Numbered from the stretch's first letter, positions 1 through 8,436 are shown. The stretch: 27,051 nucleotides of DNA from JARROD01 sp037384225 (GCA_037384225.1 JARROD010000006.1:1-27051); one strand, 5' to 3'. Notes: generated by a model from the sequence alone, not told the origin. A program made the numbers and translations.

Positions 1-460
1 ATGGCGTAGTTTGCCAGTGTGGCGGGGGCGCTGAGAATGCGAATGTGGCAATAACGGGTGGCCAGCTCCGCGACTGCTTCGCGGGGTTTTAGCCACTCTA
101 TGGCCAAAGAAAATATCGGATACTGTACGGCTATCAGTAACAGACTCAAGGCAGTGGCCAGCCGCAGATTTTGGTGTAACAATTCGCGGCAGGCGGCATC
201 ATCTTTCCGGCCCAGGGCGCGCGCCACCAGACTGTGGTCCCCATGCGCAGAAATCCAAAACCCCATAACAAAAATGTCAAAATGGTGGACCCGGCGGCCA
301 CCGCCGCCAAAAACTTTGCTTCGTCAAGGTGGCCGAGAATGGCCGTGTCGACAATGCCCAGTAGGGGTATCGATATGTTACTGAGAATCATGGGCCAGGC
401 GAGGGTGAAAATTTTGCGATGAGCAATCTCAGCGGACATATTGGCATCTACTATAGACAT
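1..460 (-). pseudogene. MATE-family (DinF-like) efflux transporter, N-terminal part, frameshifted, runs off the window
   Basis: The first ~76 codons from the ATG at 460-458 read as a MATE/DinF N-terminus, with IFTLAWPMILSNISIPLLG in TM1 and a GFGFLRMGTT motif. The frame is then lost at about 231-233. Dropping to the neighbouring frame there restores the expected continuation (LVARALGRKDDAACREL), which stays open to base 1 (…SAPATLANYA). One base is therefore missing relative to an intact gene. Without it the protein stops at 146 after 104 residues. MATE proteins normally have about 440-460 residues and 12 membrane helices and export drugs or metabolites using ion gradients. The 3' part lies beyond the window. 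The start region carries a 21-bp tandem duplication that creates two in-frame ATGs (458-460 and 437-439). It could be a real pseudogene or a one-base sequence error. Confidence 0.8.
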
Positions 461-476
461 ATTGGCATCTACTATA
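435..476. repeat. 21-bp perfect tandem duplication at the MATE gene start
   Basis: Bases 435-455 and 456-476 are identical (each begins gacatattggcatctact). On the minus strand each copy contains one ATG, so the duplication adds seven in-frame codons (MSIVDAN) before the second possible start. It falls on the gene's translation initiation region, and neither ATG has an obvious Shine-Dalgarno sequence. Confidence 0.9.
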
Positions 477-943
477 AAAGCAGGCTATAACATTAGGTAA
501 TTCAAGACCTTAACACAATAAAGTCATTGACTTTTAGAGCTCAATGTTGTCAGCTATGCGCCCGATGAAGTTGCGACGACTAGCCGCATATTTGTTGGTT
601 GAATCTCTGGACGGAGAAGTTATTGATGGTATTTCCGTTTAAATTTTGAGCAGGCCGCACGAGTTTGTATCAGTATGAAGGAATTTATTTGTGCGTGGAT
701 TGACCAGTCGCGCGTTTTAAATTCCAGCGTCCTTTTATAACTCTGTCTTTTCAGATCTATCGGGTTTGAATCCGAGGTATCCAGGTTTGGACCAGAACCT
801 CCCGAGTGTGCCTGAAATGGGGTTATGGTCAAGCCAACCGGGCTTTTGGCATGAATCGAGGGCCTTGCTTCCAGGCTTTTTAGCTCAAAAGTTCGATTAG
901 CGTATATAGAAAAGCATAATTATCTACATGGAGACAATGGGAG
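461..943. other. Intergenic region between the MATE gene and coxB
   Basis: These ~480 bases separate divergent genes and should hold both promoters, but I cannot pick a convincing -35/-10 pair. An ATG at 544 opens a 32-codon frame ending at 642, with only a weak ribosome binding site and no recognisable product. A 70-codon minus frame at 620-832 also lacks family features. A GGAG at 930-933 is the likely coxB ribosome binding site. I see no RNA gene or mobile element here. Confidence 0.5.
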
Positions 944-2110
944 ATGTTGAAAAAAGCACAATGGCTTTTGGCCTTGTTGCTTGGCCCTGCTTTGCTGATG
1001 TCCATAAGTAGTCAGTCCTTGGCAGATGAGGTTGAGCGTTGGGGGGTTAATATGCCCCAGGGTGTCACGCCGGTAAGCCGAGATATATACGGCCTCCACA
1101 TGGATATTTTCTGGTGGTGTGTCGGAATCGGTGTGGTGGTTTTCGGGGTGATGTTCTATACCATGATCGTGCACCGTAAGTCTAAAGGCGCCAAGGCAGA
1201 AAACTTTCACGAAAGCACAGCGCTGGAAATTCTCTGGACCATAGTTCCCTTTGCCATCCTTATTGTTATGGCTGTTCCGGCTTCCAGTACTCTGATCAAT
1301 ATCTACGATAGCAAAGAAGCGGATCTGGATATCCTGGTCACTGGCTATCAGTGGAAGTGGAAATATGAATACCTGGAGCAGGATGTCAGTTTCTTCAGCA
1401 ATCTCAGTACACCCGATGAGCAAATCCACAATTTGTCTCCCAAAGGGACCAATTACCTGTTGGAAGTGGATGAACCATTGGTTATTCCGGTTAAGAAAAA
1501 AGTTCGCTTCCTGGTCACTGCCAACGATGTAATCCACGCCTGGTGGGTGCCGGATCTGGCGGTTAAGAAAGACGCGATCCCGGGATTTGTCAACGAAACA
1601 TGGACTTATGTAGAGGAGCCGGGTGTCTACCGCGGGCAGTGTGCGGAGCTCTGTGGCAAGGACCACGGCTTTATGCCGATTGTGGTAAAAGCTTTACCAC
1701 AAAATGAATACAACCAATGGCTTGCGAATAAGAAGCAGGCGGCGGAAAAACTAAAAGCCCTGACACAGAAAACTTTCAGCTTCGACGAACTTTATGCCAA
1801 GGGTGAGGAGGTCTACGGCAAGACCTGTGCGGCCTGCCACGGTCCAACCGGCGAGGGGGTTCCCGGTGCCTTCCCGGCCTTGAAAGGCAGTGCTGTGGCG
1901 ACCGGCCCCGTTGTCGGGCATTTGGGTGTGGTAGTCAGCGGCGTCAGCGGAACCGCTATGCAGGCGTTTGGCGCTCAGTTGTCCGAGGTAGACCTGGCCG
2001 CAGTGATCACCTACGAGCGCAATGCCTGGGGTAATAATATGGGCGATTCGGTGCAGCCGATCGATGTGCTCAAATTCAAGCAAAACGGCTCTTTGGCCGC
2101 GAATAATTAA
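944..2110 (+). CDS. coxB: Cytochrome c oxidase subunit II with fused cytochrome c domain (caa3 type)
   Basis: This subunit accepts electrons at the CuA centre and passes them to subunit I; the fused heme domain lets the enzyme act as a caa3-type oxidase. The 388 residues contain an N-terminal signal sequence (about 1-27), two membrane helices (about 53-75 and 95-118), and the CuA cupredoxin domain (about 125-250). His198 and the GQCAELCGKDHGFMP segment supply ligands Cys233, Glu235, Cys237, His241 and Met244. A C-terminal cytochrome c domain follows, with CAACH at 295-299 and a likely axial Met339. GGAG at 930-933 lies 10 bases before the ATG. It is the first gene of the cox cluster, 14 bases ahead of coxA. 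The extension beyond residue 280 distinguishes it from plain aa3 subunit II. Confidence 0.97.
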   Translation: MLKKAQWLLALLLGPALLMSISSQSLADEVERWGVNMPQGVTPVSRDIYGLHMDIFWWCVGIGVVVFGVMFYTMIVHRKSKGAKAENFHESTALEILWTIVPFAILIVMAVPASSTLINIYDSKEADLDILVTGYQWKWKYEYLEQDVSFFSNLSTPDEQIHNLSPKGTNYLLEVDEPLVIPVKKKVRFLVTANDVIHAWWVPDLAVKKDAIPGFVNETWTYVEEPGVYRGQCAELCGKDHGFMPIVVKALPQNEYNQWLANKKQAAEKLKALTQKTFSFDELYAKGEEVYGKTCAACHGPTGEGVPGAFPALKGSAVATGPVVGHLGVVVSGVSGTAMQAFGAQLSEVDLAAVITYERNAWGNNMGDSVQPIDVLKFKQNGSLAANN

Positions 2111-2124
2111 TGAGGAGGTGAACA

Positions 2125-3675
2125 ATGGCACATGGTCCAGCTAAAGGTCTAAGCCGGTGGCTGTTTACCACCAACCACAAAGATATTGGCAGTCTCTATC
2201 TGTGGTTCAGCTTTGCTATGTTTTTGCTCGGCGGCGTATTCGCACTGGTTATTCGCGCTGAGCTGTTCGAACCCGGTCTGCAAATCGTCGAACCGGAATT
2301 TTTTAACCAGATGACCACCATGCACGGTTTGGTGATGGTGTTTGGTGCGGTGATGCCCGCTTTTGTCGGTCTCGCCAACTGGATGGTTCCCATGATGATC
2401 GGCGCACCGGATATGGCGCTGCCGAGAATGAACAACTGGAGTTTCTGGATTCTGCCCTTCGCATTTGCGATGCTGGCTTCCACTCTGTTTATGGAAGGCG
2501 GAGCCCCCAATTTCGGTTGGACCTTCTACGCGCCGCTGTCCACCACCTACGCGCCGCCCAGTGTGACTTTCTTTATCTTTGCCGTTCATATCATGGGCGC
2601 CAGTTCCATCATGGGCTCTATCAACATTATTGCCACTATTTTGAATATGCGCGCTCCCGGCATGACCCTGATGAAAATGCCGCTGTTTGTCTGGACCTGG
2701 CTGATTACTGCTTATCTGCTGATTGCAGTGATGCCGGTACTGGCGGGAGTGGTGACCATGATGCTGATGGATATCCATTTCAATACCAGCTTTTTCGATG
2801 CTGCCGGTGGCGGTGATCCGGTACTGTTCCAGCACGTATTCTGGTTTTTCGGGCACCCCGAAGTGTATATTATGATTTTGCCCGCGTTCGGCGTGGTCAG
2901 CGCTATCATACCGACCTTCGCCCGCAAGCCGCTGTTCGGTTATGCGTCCATGGTTTACGCCACCGCATCCATAGCTTTTTTGAGCTTTATCGTCTGGGCG
3001 CACCATATGTTTACCGTGGGGATGCCGCTGGCCGGCGAGCTGTTTTTTATGTATGCCACGATGCTGATCGCTGTGCCCACCGGGGTTAAGGTATTTAACT
3101 GGGTAACCACCATGTTCCGGGGATCTCTGTCCTTTGAAACACCCATGTTATTTTCTGTCGCCTTTGTGATTCTATTTACGATCGGCGGTTTTTCGGGGTT
3201 GATGCTGGCAATTGCACCTGCGGACTTTCAGTATCACGACACCTATTTTGTGGTTGCGCACTTCCACTATGTGTTGGTGCCAGGTGCGATTTTCTCCATT
3301 ACCGCAGCGGTTTATTATTGGCTGCCGAAATGGTGTGGAAATATGTACAACGAAACGCTTGGTAAAACCCATTTCTGGCTGGCGTTTGTGGGATTGAACC
3401 TGACGTTTTTCCCAATGCACTTTGTCGGTCTGGCGGGAATGCCGCGACGCATTCCGGATTACTCACTACAGTTTGCCGACTTCAACATGATCGCCAGTTG
3501 CGGCGCATTCCTGTTCGGTGCCGCGCAGATTTTGTTTTTGTTCAATGTGATTTCCACTATTCGCGGCAAGCACAAGGCCACCGACAAGGTTTGGGAAAAT
3601 CCTGAAGGGCTTGAGTGGACATTGCCTTCACCGGCGCCCTACCACACTTTCAGCGTTCCACCGCAGGTGAAATAG
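2125..3675 (+). CDS. coxA: Cytochrome c oxidase subunit I (heme-copper catalytic subunit)
   Basis: This is the catalytic core that reduces O2 to water and pumps protons. The 516 residues span about twelve membrane helices. Visible ligands are His67 and His381 for heme a, His379 for heme a3, and CuB ligands His244 (in GHPEVY, with crosslinked Tyr248), His293 and His294. Glu246 in HPEVY marks the D-channel of A1-type oxidases, and Lys321 in PTGVKVFNW fits the K-channel. A strong ribosome binding site (GAGGAGGTG, 2112-2120) precedes the ATG. It sits between coxB and ctaG, the usual order in Pseudomonas-like cox clusters. Length and all key residues are normal. Confidence 0.98.
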   Translation: MAHGPAKGLSRWLFTTNHKDIGSLYLWFSFAMFLLGGVFALVIRAELFEPGLQIVEPEFFNQMTTMHGLVMVFGAVMPAFVGLANWMVPMMIGAPDMALPRMNNWSFWILPFAFAMLASTLFMEGGAPNFGWTFYAPLSTTYAPPSVTFFIFAVHIMGASSIMGSINIIATILNMRAPGMTLMKMPLFVWTWLITAYLLIAVMPVLAGVVTMMLMDIHFNTSFFDAAGGGDPVLFQHVFWFFGHPEVYIMILPAFGVVSAIIPTFARKPLFGYASMVYATASIAFLSFIVWAHHMFTVGMPLAGELFFMYATMLIAVPTGVKVFNWVTTMFRGSLSFETPMLFSVAFVILFTIGGFSGLMLAIAPADFQYHDTYFVVAHFHYVLVPGAIFSITAAVYYWLPKWCGNMYNETLGKTHFWLAFVGLNLTFFPMHFVGLAGMPRRIPDYSLQFADFNMIASCGAFLFGAAQILFLFNVISTIRGKHKATDKVWENPEGLEWTLPSPAPYHTFSVPPQVK

Positions 3676-3767
3676 TGAGCGCTGATCGGCGGAAAAGAGA
3701 TAATTTTTAATTGGGATCAGGTAAAACGCGGTTTTATCGCGCGGTTTAATAAAAAGCATTAAGAGCG

Positions 3768-4334
3768 ATGAAAAGCAGACAGCCAACCAACTCAACCACT
3801 TTACTCAGCCTGAAACTGGTGGGTGTGGTGGTTGGCATGTTTGCGTTTGCGATGTGGGCCATGCCGCCACTTTATAACGCGTTCTGCGACCTGACGGGCC
3901 TTAACGGTAAAACCGGCGGCCGCTATCAGGCAGTGGAAGTAGAAGTGGATACAAGCCGCACAGTCAAGGTACAGTTTGTGGCGACGAATAACGAGAGTAT
4001 GCCTTGGGAATTTCGGCCCACGGTTACCAGTGTCAAGGTGCACCCGGGTGAAGCGACCTCGGTAACCTATTTTGCCCACAATAACACCGGCAAGGATATG
4101 GTGGCCCAGGCAATTCCGAGTTTAGTGCCTTCCAATGCAGTCAACTATTTCCATAAAACAGAATGTTTCTGCTTTAACCAGCAGCCCTTGCCGGCTGGCG
4201 CCAGTGCTGAGCTGCCACTGCGTTTTATTGTCGATCAGGACCTACCCAGGCAGGTCAATACGATTACCCTGTCCTATACATTGTTCGATGTGACAAAGCA
4301 AAACATCGAACTGTCGCAGGGCGCGGTAAATTAA
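3768..4334 (+). CDS. ctaG: Cytochrome c oxidase assembly protein CtaG/Cox11 (CuB insertion)
   Basis: Cox11 is a membrane-anchored copper chaperone that delivers copper to the CuB site of subunit I. The 188-residue protein has one N-terminal membrane helix (about 16-36), Cys40 just outside it, and an immunoglobulin-like periplasmic domain. The copper-binding CFCF motif is at 133-136, within TECFCFNQQPL. Both size and motif are typical. It lies 92 bases after coxA and before coxC; the spacing is wider than within coxBA, and the ribosome binding site (AAGAGCG) is weak. Confidence 0.95.
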   Translation: MKSRQPTNSTTLLSLKLVGVVVGMFAFAMWAMPPLYNAFCDLTGLNGKTGGRYQAVEVEVDTSRTVKVQFVATNNESMPWEFRPTVTSVKVHPGEATSVTYFAHNNTGKDMVAQAIPSLVPSNAVNYFHKTECFCFNQQPLPAGASAELPLRFIVDQDLPRQVNTITLSYTLFDVTKQNIELSQGAVN

Positions 4335-4380
4335 AAAGAAATTGCCACGGCTCAACACTGAACCGCTGGTATGGTAAACC

Positions 4381-4406
4381 TTATAGCTAAACCAATTAGC
4401 TTATAA
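4381..4406 (+). other. Intercistronic hairpin just upstream of coxC
   Basis: TTATAGCTAA (4381-4390) can pair with TTAGCTTATAA (4396-4406) around the loop ACCAA, giving 10 pairs with one bulged T at 4401. It ends 5 bases before the coxC ribosome binding site (GGGGA, 4411-4415). There is no T-run, so it is not an intrinsic terminator. It could affect coxC translation or mark a processing site in the cox mRNA; that role is inference. Confidence 0.45.
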
Positions 4407-4421
4407 ATGTGGGGAATGATA

Positions 4422-5336
4422 ATGGCAAGTGAAGGCACATACTACGTACCTGAGCAAAGCAAACTACCAATTTTTGCATCCCTTGGTTTGTTTTTGACGG
4501 TTTTCGGTGCGGCCAACTGGCTCAATGGTAACGATGTCGGGCCCTGGATTTTATTTTGGGGTGGACTGGTGTTTGCAATCGTGCTGTGGAACTGGTTTTC
4601 AACTGTCATCAGTGAAAACATGGCGGGCCTGAACGACGCGCAACTCAAGCGCTCCTATGTGTGGGGGATGAGTTGGTTTATTTTTTCCGAAGTCATGTTC
4701 TTTGCCGCTTTTTTCGGCGCCCTGTTTTACGTTCGAAATTTCGCTGTGCCCTGGTTGGGTGGGGAGGGTGACAGAGGGGCAGCCAATATGCTGTGGCAGG
4801 GATTTGAAGCTACCTGGCCTTTGATGACAACGCCCGATATGGCGGTTAACGGTGACGCAGCGGCAGTAAAAGGTCCCGCAGAGAGCATGAGTTTCGGCCA
4901 TGTGGAGTCGCTGTGGGGCTGGTTGCCGTTTTGGAACACGGTCATCCTGTTGACGTCCAGCGTTACAGTCCATTTTGCTCACACGGCATTAAAGAACGAA
5001 AACCGCAAGTTATTCAATGGCTTTCTCGGGTTGACTGTGGCATTGGGGATTTTGTTCCTGATACTCCAGGCGAAAGAATATGTCGAAGCTTATAGCCATA
5101 TGGGGTTGACTCTCGAATCGGGTATCTACGGCACAACCTTTTTTATGCTGACCGGCTTTCACGGTGCTCATGTGACTCTCGGAACCTTTATGTTGTTGGT
5201 TATGTTTTCGCGCTCCTTCATTAAAGGTCATTTTAAACACGATGATTGCTTCGGTTTTGAAGCCGCCAGCTGGTATTGGCACTTTGTGGATGTCGTCTGG
5301 GTGGGCTTGTTTATCTTCGTGTACATTCTGGGTTAA
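4422..5336 (+). CDS. coxC: Cytochrome c oxidase subunit III
   Basis: Subunit III is a seven-helix membrane protein that binds lipid and stabilises the proton-pumping function of subunit I. I choose the ATG at 4422 (MASEGTYYVPEQSK) because GGGGA at 4411-4415 is well spaced for it and the family usually begins this way; an in-frame ATG at 4407 would add five residues but overlaps the hairpin upstream. The 304 residues show the expected helices, including the conserved VHFAHTALK and TGFHGAHVTLGT segments and the C-terminal WYWHFVDVVWVGLF signature. An insert of about 40 residues (near 110-150) lies between early helices, as in other gammaproteobacterial versions. It ends 10 bases from the convergent small gene at 5347. 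Confidence 0.96.
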   Translation: MASEGTYYVPEQSKLPIFASLGLFLTVFGAANWLNGNDVGPWILFWGGLVFAIVLWNWFSTVISENMAGLNDAQLKRSYVWGMSWFIFSEVMFFAAFFGALFYVRNFAVPWLGGEGDRGAANMLWQGFEATWPLMTTPDMAVNGDAAAVKGPAESMSFGHVESLWGWLPFWNTVILLTSSVTVHFAHTALKNENRKLFNGFLGLTVALGILFLILQAKEYVEAYSHMGLTLESGIYGTTFFMLTGFHGAHVTLGTFMLLVMFSRSFIKGHFKHDDCFGFEAASWYWHFVDVVWVGLFIFVYILG

Positions 5337-5346
5337 TCGGTAAACT

Positions 5347-5610
5347 TTATTTTGGCGGCGGTGCTGTGTCTACGTCAGGGGCTGCCGTTTGCGGCCCTGA
5401 GTCCCAGGGAGCCCGGCTGGATAACTGGCCGGTATAAATGCCGTAGAATATGCACAACAGCAGTAGTGAGGCCAGTCCGATGCGAATGCCCAAAGCATAG
5501 AGGGTTCGCCTGGACTTTGAACCTGTGTCTTTCAGTAAGAAAAACAACGCACTGCTGAGTGAAGCCAATACCGCGAAAAACAAAATAACAATAATTACTT
5601 TCAGCCACAT
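5347..5610 (-). CDS. Small two-helix membrane protein, DUF2909-like
   Basis: The 87-residue protein has two predicted membrane helices (about 2-26 and 41-61), then a short polar tail rich in Pro and Asp. It matches what I recall of the twin-transmembrane DUF2909 family, which typically sits on the opposite strand between coxC and SURF1 in Pseudomonas-like genomes. Its function is unknown, though its constant location suggests a link to oxidase assembly or regulation. It is convergent with coxC (10-base gap) and divergent from SURF1. I see no clear Shine-Dalgarno sequence. Confidence 0.8.
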   Translation of the reverse strand: MWLKVIIVILFFAVLASLSSALFFLLKDTGSKSRRTLYALGIRIGLASLLLLCIFYGIYTGQLSSRAPWDSGPQTAAPDVDTAPPPK

Positions 5611-5638
5611 AAGATTATCGGGTCCGCCGTTGTGAATG

Positions 5639-5661
5639 TTTGTAGTTAATATTTGTAGTTA
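5639..5661 (+). repeat. Short direct repeat in the DUF2909/SURF1 divergent promoter region
   Basis: TTTGTAGTTA occurs at 5639-5648 and again at 5652-5661, a 13-base period, about 45-60 bases upstream of the SURF1 ATG. It could be a pair of half-sites or a chance AT-rich repeat. No clear promoter hexamers accompany it. Confidence 0.4.
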
Positions 5662-5703
5662 GAATGTCATTGTAGATAGACCTTTAGTTGAATTGAAAGT
5701 CAT

Positions 5704-6465
5704 ATGCCGCAATCCGAACGAGTTAGTTTACGCTTTAAATTCAACTGGAAAATAAGTGCACTGACTATTTTTCTGTTACCGGTACTCGTTTGTTTGGGGT
5801 TCTGGCAACTACAGCGAGCGCAGGAAAAACGCAATTTACTGGCGGAGTATCAGCAGCGCTGGAACGCCGGGCCGGTCGACCTCGATTCCATCGCTGAATT
5901 ATCCCTGCAGAATTACCGCCCTGTAAGGTTAACGGGTAGCTTTAGCCAAAAAAAGTGGTTTTTTCTGGATAATAAGATCCATGGGGGGCGAGTGGGGTAT
6001 GAAGTGCTGGTTCCTTTCTACACGGTGCAGGGAAATTGGGTGCTGATTAACCGGGGTTGGGTTCCAGCTCCCCCCAGGCGCGATCAACTGCCTGAGGTTC
6101 GCATGCCCCTGGGCAAAATAACGGTATCTGGGCGGATATCTCTGCCCACTGAAAATATTGTCTTGTCAGACGAACTGGTCAGTGGCGAGAATTGGCCGAA
6201 GGTGATTCAGACCCAGGATATCCAACTCATCAATAAGCTATTGGGCCACACTTTTGTTCCCGCACTGGTTCATATTGATGACGCAGACGCTGCGGCGTTG
6301 GCAGTGGACTGGAAACCTGTCAATATCAGCCCGGCAAAGCATCTCGGGTATGCCTGGCAATGGTTCACTATGGCGACTGTACTCGCTGTATTATTTTTCA
6401 TTAACAGCAGCAATATCACCGAGGTGTTACGTTGTCGTCTTAAGACAGAGAGGAAAGTGGTATGA
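5704..6465 (+). CDS. SURF1-family cytochrome oxidase assembly protein
   Basis: SURF1 proteins help insert heme a into subunit I of cytochrome oxidase. The 253-residue product has the family layout: an N-terminal membrane helix (about 17-35) followed by LGFWQLQRAQEKR, a periplasmic domain with VGYEVLVPF and WVLINRGWVP (112-121), and a C-terminal helix (about 218-235) preceded by HLGYAWQWF. The ATG at 5704 gives a normal length, though its ribosome binding site is weak. The stop overlaps the next start (ATGA, 6462-6465), pointing to translational coupling with the CX3C protein. It starts a maturation sub-cluster that runs to the SCO gene. Confidence 0.93.
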   Translation: MPQSERVSLRFKFNWKISALTIFLLPVLVCLGFWQLQRAQEKRNLLAEYQQRWNAGPVDLDSIAELSLQNYRPVRLTGSFSQKKWFFLDNKIHGGRVGYEVLVPFYTVQGNWVLINRGWVPAPPRRDQLPEVRMPLGKITVSGRISLPTENIVLSDELVSGENWPKVIQTQDIQLINKLLGHTFVPALVHIDDADAAALAVDWKPVNISPAKHLGYAWQWFTMATVLAVLFFINSSNITEVLRCRLKTERKVV

Positions 6466-7190
6466 CTTCTCAACTCGTCGAAAAAGCATCGGAAAAATCC
6501 TTGAATTCACAACAGGATAATAGGCACAGCTCCGACTCTTCTTCCCGTGGCCGACAATCAGACGTTGGGTTGAGCAGCAACAGCGCAAAAAGTAACTGGA
6601 CAGGTGTGTTGCTGGGGGTGACCCTGGTACTGCCCATGGTTGCCGCCTACGTCATTTTCAAAACCGGTATTGGACTTCCGCGGGGCACAGTCAACCACGG
6701 CGACCTGTTAAAACCGGTGAAAGCGATTGGGGAGTTGAATTTTATCGACGAAGCCGGCAACCCGGTCGACCTTCTGGATGGCGATAAGAAATGGAAAATA
6801 TTGATACCCGCCGGCGCTGACTGCGATCAGGTTTGCCGCCAGAACCTGTATCTGACTCGACAGGTACACATTGGTTTGGGGGAGAAGGCTCATCGGGTGG
6901 AACGTATATATATCAATGGAGACACGGGGCTGGACCCGTCACTAAAATCTTTTCTCCAACGCGAACACCCGAAACTCAAGCGTGTTAGGGTTGCTCCGGA
7001 GCAATGGCGGCAATGGTTGGCGTCGACCAACGCGGCACCGCCATCGACGCAGCGAGACTCTTTAAATACCCATAACTATTTTCTGGTGGATCAGGAAGGC
7101 TTTGCAATGATGTTTTATTCACCTGCGCATCAGGGGAAGGACCTTTTGCAAGACCTAAAGCGCCTGTTGAAATATTCTTACGAGGAGTGA
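6462..7190 (+). CDS. Membrane-anchored CX3C protein of the oxidase assembly cluster (SCO/thioredoxin-like, function unproven)
   Basis: The first ~45 of 242 residues are polar and Ser-rich. One membrane helix follows (about 47-68), then a periplasmic domain. The domain contains CDQVC at 121-125, followed by RQNLYLTRQVHIGLGEKAHR, and its C-terminal NYFLVDQEGFAMMFY resembles the end of a SCO-type thioredoxin fold. The spacing C-X3-C equals that of copper-binding SCO proteins, but the typical FxxTxCPDxCP context and the distal His are not evident. A protein of this type lies between SURF1 and ctaA in Pseudomonas-like genomes. It overlaps SURF1 by 4 bases and ends 3 bases before ctaA, so it is embedded in the heme/copper assembly operon. 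A role in copper or thiol handling is inference. Confidence 0.8.
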   Translation: MTSQLVEKASEKSLNSQQDNRHSSDSSSRGRQSDVGLSSNSAKSNWTGVLLGVTLVLPMVAAYVIFKTGIGLPRGTVNHGDLLKPVKAIGELNFIDEAGNPVDLLDGDKKWKILIPAGADCDQVCRQNLYLTRQVHIGLGEKAHRVERIYINGDTGLDPSLKSFLQREHPKLKRVRVAPEQWRQWLASTNAAPPSTQRDSLNTHNYFLVDQEGFAMMFYSPAHQGKDLLQDLKRLLKYSYEE

Positions 7191-7193
7191 GCA

Positions 7194-8387
7194 ATGAGTG
7201 TCGGCGAGACCATCAACCCTGTATCCCCGCCGGGCTCTGAGTTTTTAGCTCCCGGCTCGGAACAGTCTGCTGTTCAGGTATCCTCTGCACTTGTCGAGGG
7301 GGCTGGGTTGTCCGCCAAATTGCCTGGGTTCAGATTGGCCTTATTTGCAACATTTTTAGCCTGTGTGGTAGTGGTATTGGGCGCGTTCACGCGCCTGGTG
7401 GATGCGGGTTTGGGTTGTCCAGACTGGCCTGGGTGTTACGGTCATCTTTCCTGGCCGGACACCCATGAAGAAATTGCCCGGGCCGAGGCGCTCTTTCCCG
7501 AGTCACCTGTTGCCACCGATAAAACCTGGCCGGAAATGGTACATCGTTATTTTGCCGGGAGTTTGGGGTTAGTGATTGTTTGCATTGGATTGTTGTCCTG
7601 GCATCATCATCGAAAAAATAAGCGTCTCGACGCCGGTGGTTATGGGCGCAATATATATAGAACGCAACCGCTGAAATTACCGCTGGCGCTCATAGTGCTG
7701 GTAATTGTCCAGGCCCTGTTTGGCATGTGGACAGTCACATTAAAGCTGTGGCCTCAAGTAGTGACTTCTCATCTGCTGGGAGGATTTACAACCTTAAGTT
7801 TGTTGTGGTTACTGGTATTGCGCCTGAGCAATATGTGGAACTCCGCCGTGTATCCGGCGCAACTTGTGGCGCGAATCAGTGCCTTGCGCCCGTGGGCGTT
7901 TGCCGGTTTGGTTGTGGTGGTGGCTCAGATTGCTTTGGGTGGCTGGATGAGTTCCAATTATGCCGCACTGGCTTGTGTCGATTTGCCTACCTGTCACGGG
8001 GTTTGGTGGCCGCAGACCGATTTTGTACGCGGGTTTAACATTTTCCAACATATCGGTCCCAATTATCTGGGGGGGCTGATGGACAATGAAGCGCGTACAG
8101 CGATCCACCTTTGCCACCGCTTGGGTGCGGTTCTGGCGGCGGCGGTTACGCTGGTACTGGCGGCTAAACTGTGGAGCCTGAATACTCGGGGTTTTCGCTA
8201 TCTCGCCGTGGCTTTGTCGCTGTTGCTGGGCGTTCAAGTCATGCTGGGCATCAGTAATATTGTCTGGATCTTGCCTTTACCGGTAACAGTTGCCCACAAT
8301 GGCGTCGGTGCGTTGTTGCTGTTAGCACTGGTTACCGTTAATTACGGACTTTATTGTGCTGCAAACAAGCGCGTCGTAAACCATTGA
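7194..8387 (+). CDS. ctaA: Heme A synthase (COX15/CtaA)
   Basis: CtaA oxidises the C8 methyl of heme O to the formyl group of heme A in the membrane. The 397 residues contain about eight membrane helices in two four-helix bundles. The four conserved heme-ligand histidines are visible: His117 (MVHRYFAG), His193 (TSHLLGG), His308 (LCHRLGA) and His368 (VAHNGVGA). Two extracytoplasmic cysteine pairs are present (LGCPDWPGC 74-81 and CVDLPTC 261-267). About 45 hydrophilic residues precede the first helix, longer than in many relatives. GAGGAG at the end of the previous gene acts as ribosome binding site. It pairs functionally with cyoE/ctaB, 49 bases downstream. Confidence 0.96.
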   Translation: MSVGETINPVSPPGSEFLAPGSEQSAVQVSSALVEGAGLSAKLPGFRLALFATFLACVVVVLGAFTRLVDAGLGCPDWPGCYGHLSWPDTHEEIARAEALFPESPVATDKTWPEMVHRYFAGSLGLVIVCIGLLSWHHHRKNKRLDAGGYGRNIYRTQPLKLPLALIVLVIVQALFGMWTVTLKLWPQVVTSHLLGGFTTLSLLWLLVLRLSNMWNSAVYPAQLVARISALRPWAFAGLVVVVAQIALGGWMSSNYAALACVDLPTCHGVWWPQTDFVRGFNIFQHIGPNYLGGLMDNEARTAIHLCHRLGAVLAAAVTLVLAAKLWSLNTRGFRYLAVALSLLLGVQVMLGISNIVWILPLPVTVAHNGVGALLLLALVTVNYGLYCAANKRVVNH

Positions 8388-8436
8388 CTTGATAATACGT
8401 AGCTTACCCTAAAATTAATATAGAGGCCTGATACTC

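Noticed and set aside
544..642. 32-codon plus frame in the MATE-coxB gap
   Set aside because: Too short and without homology I recognise; the ribosome binding site is weak, so it is only mentioned in the intergenic entry.
620..832. 70-codon minus frame upstream of coxB
   Set aside because: No ribosome binding site, signal or motif; composition is like noncoding DNA.
920..1666. 248-codon minus-strand frame opposite coxB
   Set aside because: The antisense translation has no recognisable domain, and coxB covers the region with all CuA ligands.
2149..3006. 285-codon minus-strand frame inside coxA
   Set aside because: It is His/Gln-rich antisense of a GC-rich membrane gene, with no family features; coxA on the plus strand is certain.
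3676..3767. Terminator hairpin between coxA and ctaG (CGCG…CGCG)
   Set aside because: Pairing is short and mismatched, and the following sequence lacks a T-run.
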